This document shows positions 62,941-64,000 of a stretch of DNA of 64,000 nucleotides, piece after piece (position 1 is the first letter of the stretch; every line of letters begins with the position of its first letter). This DNA is from Nemopilema nomurai. Taxonomy: Eukaryota; Cnidaria; Scyphozoa; Rhizostomeae; Rhizostomatidae. Under the pieces are notes generated by a model. It did no database searches, was not told the DNA's origin, and worked only from the letters and a program-made list of their open reading frames with translations. Location of the stretch: the NCBI GenBank assembly GCA_003864495.1, contig ML133450.1, positions 1,715,734 through 1,779,733 of the forward strand, in the 5' to 3' direction. The translations under genes were made by a program, and so were the position numbers.

Positions 62941-64000
62941 TTAATATATAACTCGGATAGAGCTTTAATGAGCAAGAGACGAAATAGATCATAGTCCATA
63001 AAATTGAATCAAATGGGATGAGGGAAGATGACGAAGCTACTCAGCGCGAATATTTCCGACCTTGCATTTGGGTTTCTTAAGAGTTAATACCAATTCAAAT
63101 AGATAATGCATCGAGGTTGGACGCGATATCAAAATAGGTAGGCATATTTGAAAATAGTATTCTGAGGTGAAATTCGTTGAGAATTGAAAAATCTGACATA
63201 GGCCTAGACGAGTACTAGGAACGTCTGCATAAAGGGGAACGATATTTTTGCGTGCTTAAAGTAAGGGAAGCTATGGCTCTGTATTTCTGTGTGAAGTCCT
63301 ACAGTACATAACAGATGATGCTATCTACGCATTTACTGTCGGTGAATATGGAGACACATCGGGCCAAATCAAAATCAGCTGTTACTCAAAAAAGGAACAT
63401 GCCATTAGCAATAAAAACTCATCGTGTCAACATTGGAAAAATCAATGTCTCAAATCATGAGAATTTCAAAATATATGCCAGAATTTTTAACCTGCTCACA
63501 AAAATAGAAAATACAATTCTATGCGTCTACGTTGAATTTTGCTGATACTATGAGTTTGCTGATACGATAACATGCTTGGTTAAATAGCTGTTCTCTCCCT
63601 CCGATGCTTGCTCTAATAAAAGGAAAATGAAAAGCTTGCGAAAGGCATTACATAACCCTAAAACACTATGCAGCGCCTATATTAATCGCTAGATGAAAAG
63701 ACAGGTGGCTGATGAACAGTATTTCGTGTGTGAAAAATATCTTAATCATCAGCGATTAGAAGTGAAAATGTCTTCGTTGCTGCTAAAGAAGACAGCAGAC
63801 TAGTAGATTACAATATGCATCAACCACGCCTTGCCTCTAATGTGCGTTGCATAATGATGGGTACAATTATTAGGTAAAGAAACATCGATACAAATTAAAG
63901 CAATCAGCATTGAAAAAAGATAATAGACTAGCAGAATTATTTAGACGTTGAATTATTTAGAAGAGTTACGTTGAAAGTCTTGTCGCTTTGTTGAAACTGG
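62941..64000. other. Right-end interval; no supported features
   Basis: AT-rich sequence with only short frames. If 62,893 is a real first exon this would be its first intron. Confidence 0.4.

Overview
This is a window of animal nuclear DNA, AT-rich, intron-dense and loaded with repeats. Cnidarian ancestry (probably an anthozoan) fits best. The reasons are the microexon-rich vertebrate-like gene structures, an interferon regulatory factor with both canonical domains, and mobile elements carrying P2X7-tail-like and THAP domains, which I associate with cnidarian genomes. The species is not proven. All five well-supported host genes lie on the minus strand, and I rebuilt their exons by hand from splice sites and reading phase. 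No bacterial or viral genes were seen.

Layout. 1-12,391 is one array of a ~178-bp satellite, broken by a 724-bp assembly gap. 12,765-26,030 (-) is a 25-exon TCF25/NULP1 orthologue (677 aa predicted). 27,288-29,308 (-) and 31,963-34,406 (-) are two tandem paralogues of five coding exons and 240 aa each. Each encodes a secreted precursor: signal peptide, BRICHOS-like domain, KSKR furin-type site, then a 70-71 aa peptide with nine conserved cysteines. 36,644-46,152 (-) is a microsomal epoxide hydrolase (EPHX1 type, 456 aa, five exons). Its introns hold an LTR-like repeat, a MITE, a tRNA-derived SINE head and a 4.5-kb DNA transposon with ~0.6-kb inverted repeats. 49,052-57,268 (-) is an interferon regulatory factor (395 aa): DNA-binding domain in the first coding exon, association domain in the last, and six microexons of 13-43 bp between. 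Its first intron contains a Kolobok-like element (TTAA duplications, THAP and P2X7-tail-like fragments), itself interrupted by a 1.45-kb hAT element with a perfect 8-bp duplication. 57.3-64 kb is mostly non-coding, with a 22-bp minisatellite (61.56-62.81 kb), one possible short spliced ORF and one possible first exon.

Genes working together. There is no operon. The IRF is a candidate immune transcription factor and the BRICHOS precursors resemble in layout the precursors of secreted peptides such as polychaete antimicrobial peptides. A functional link between them is speculation. The most novel content is the BRICHOS/nine-cysteine pair and the nested transposons in the IRF intron.
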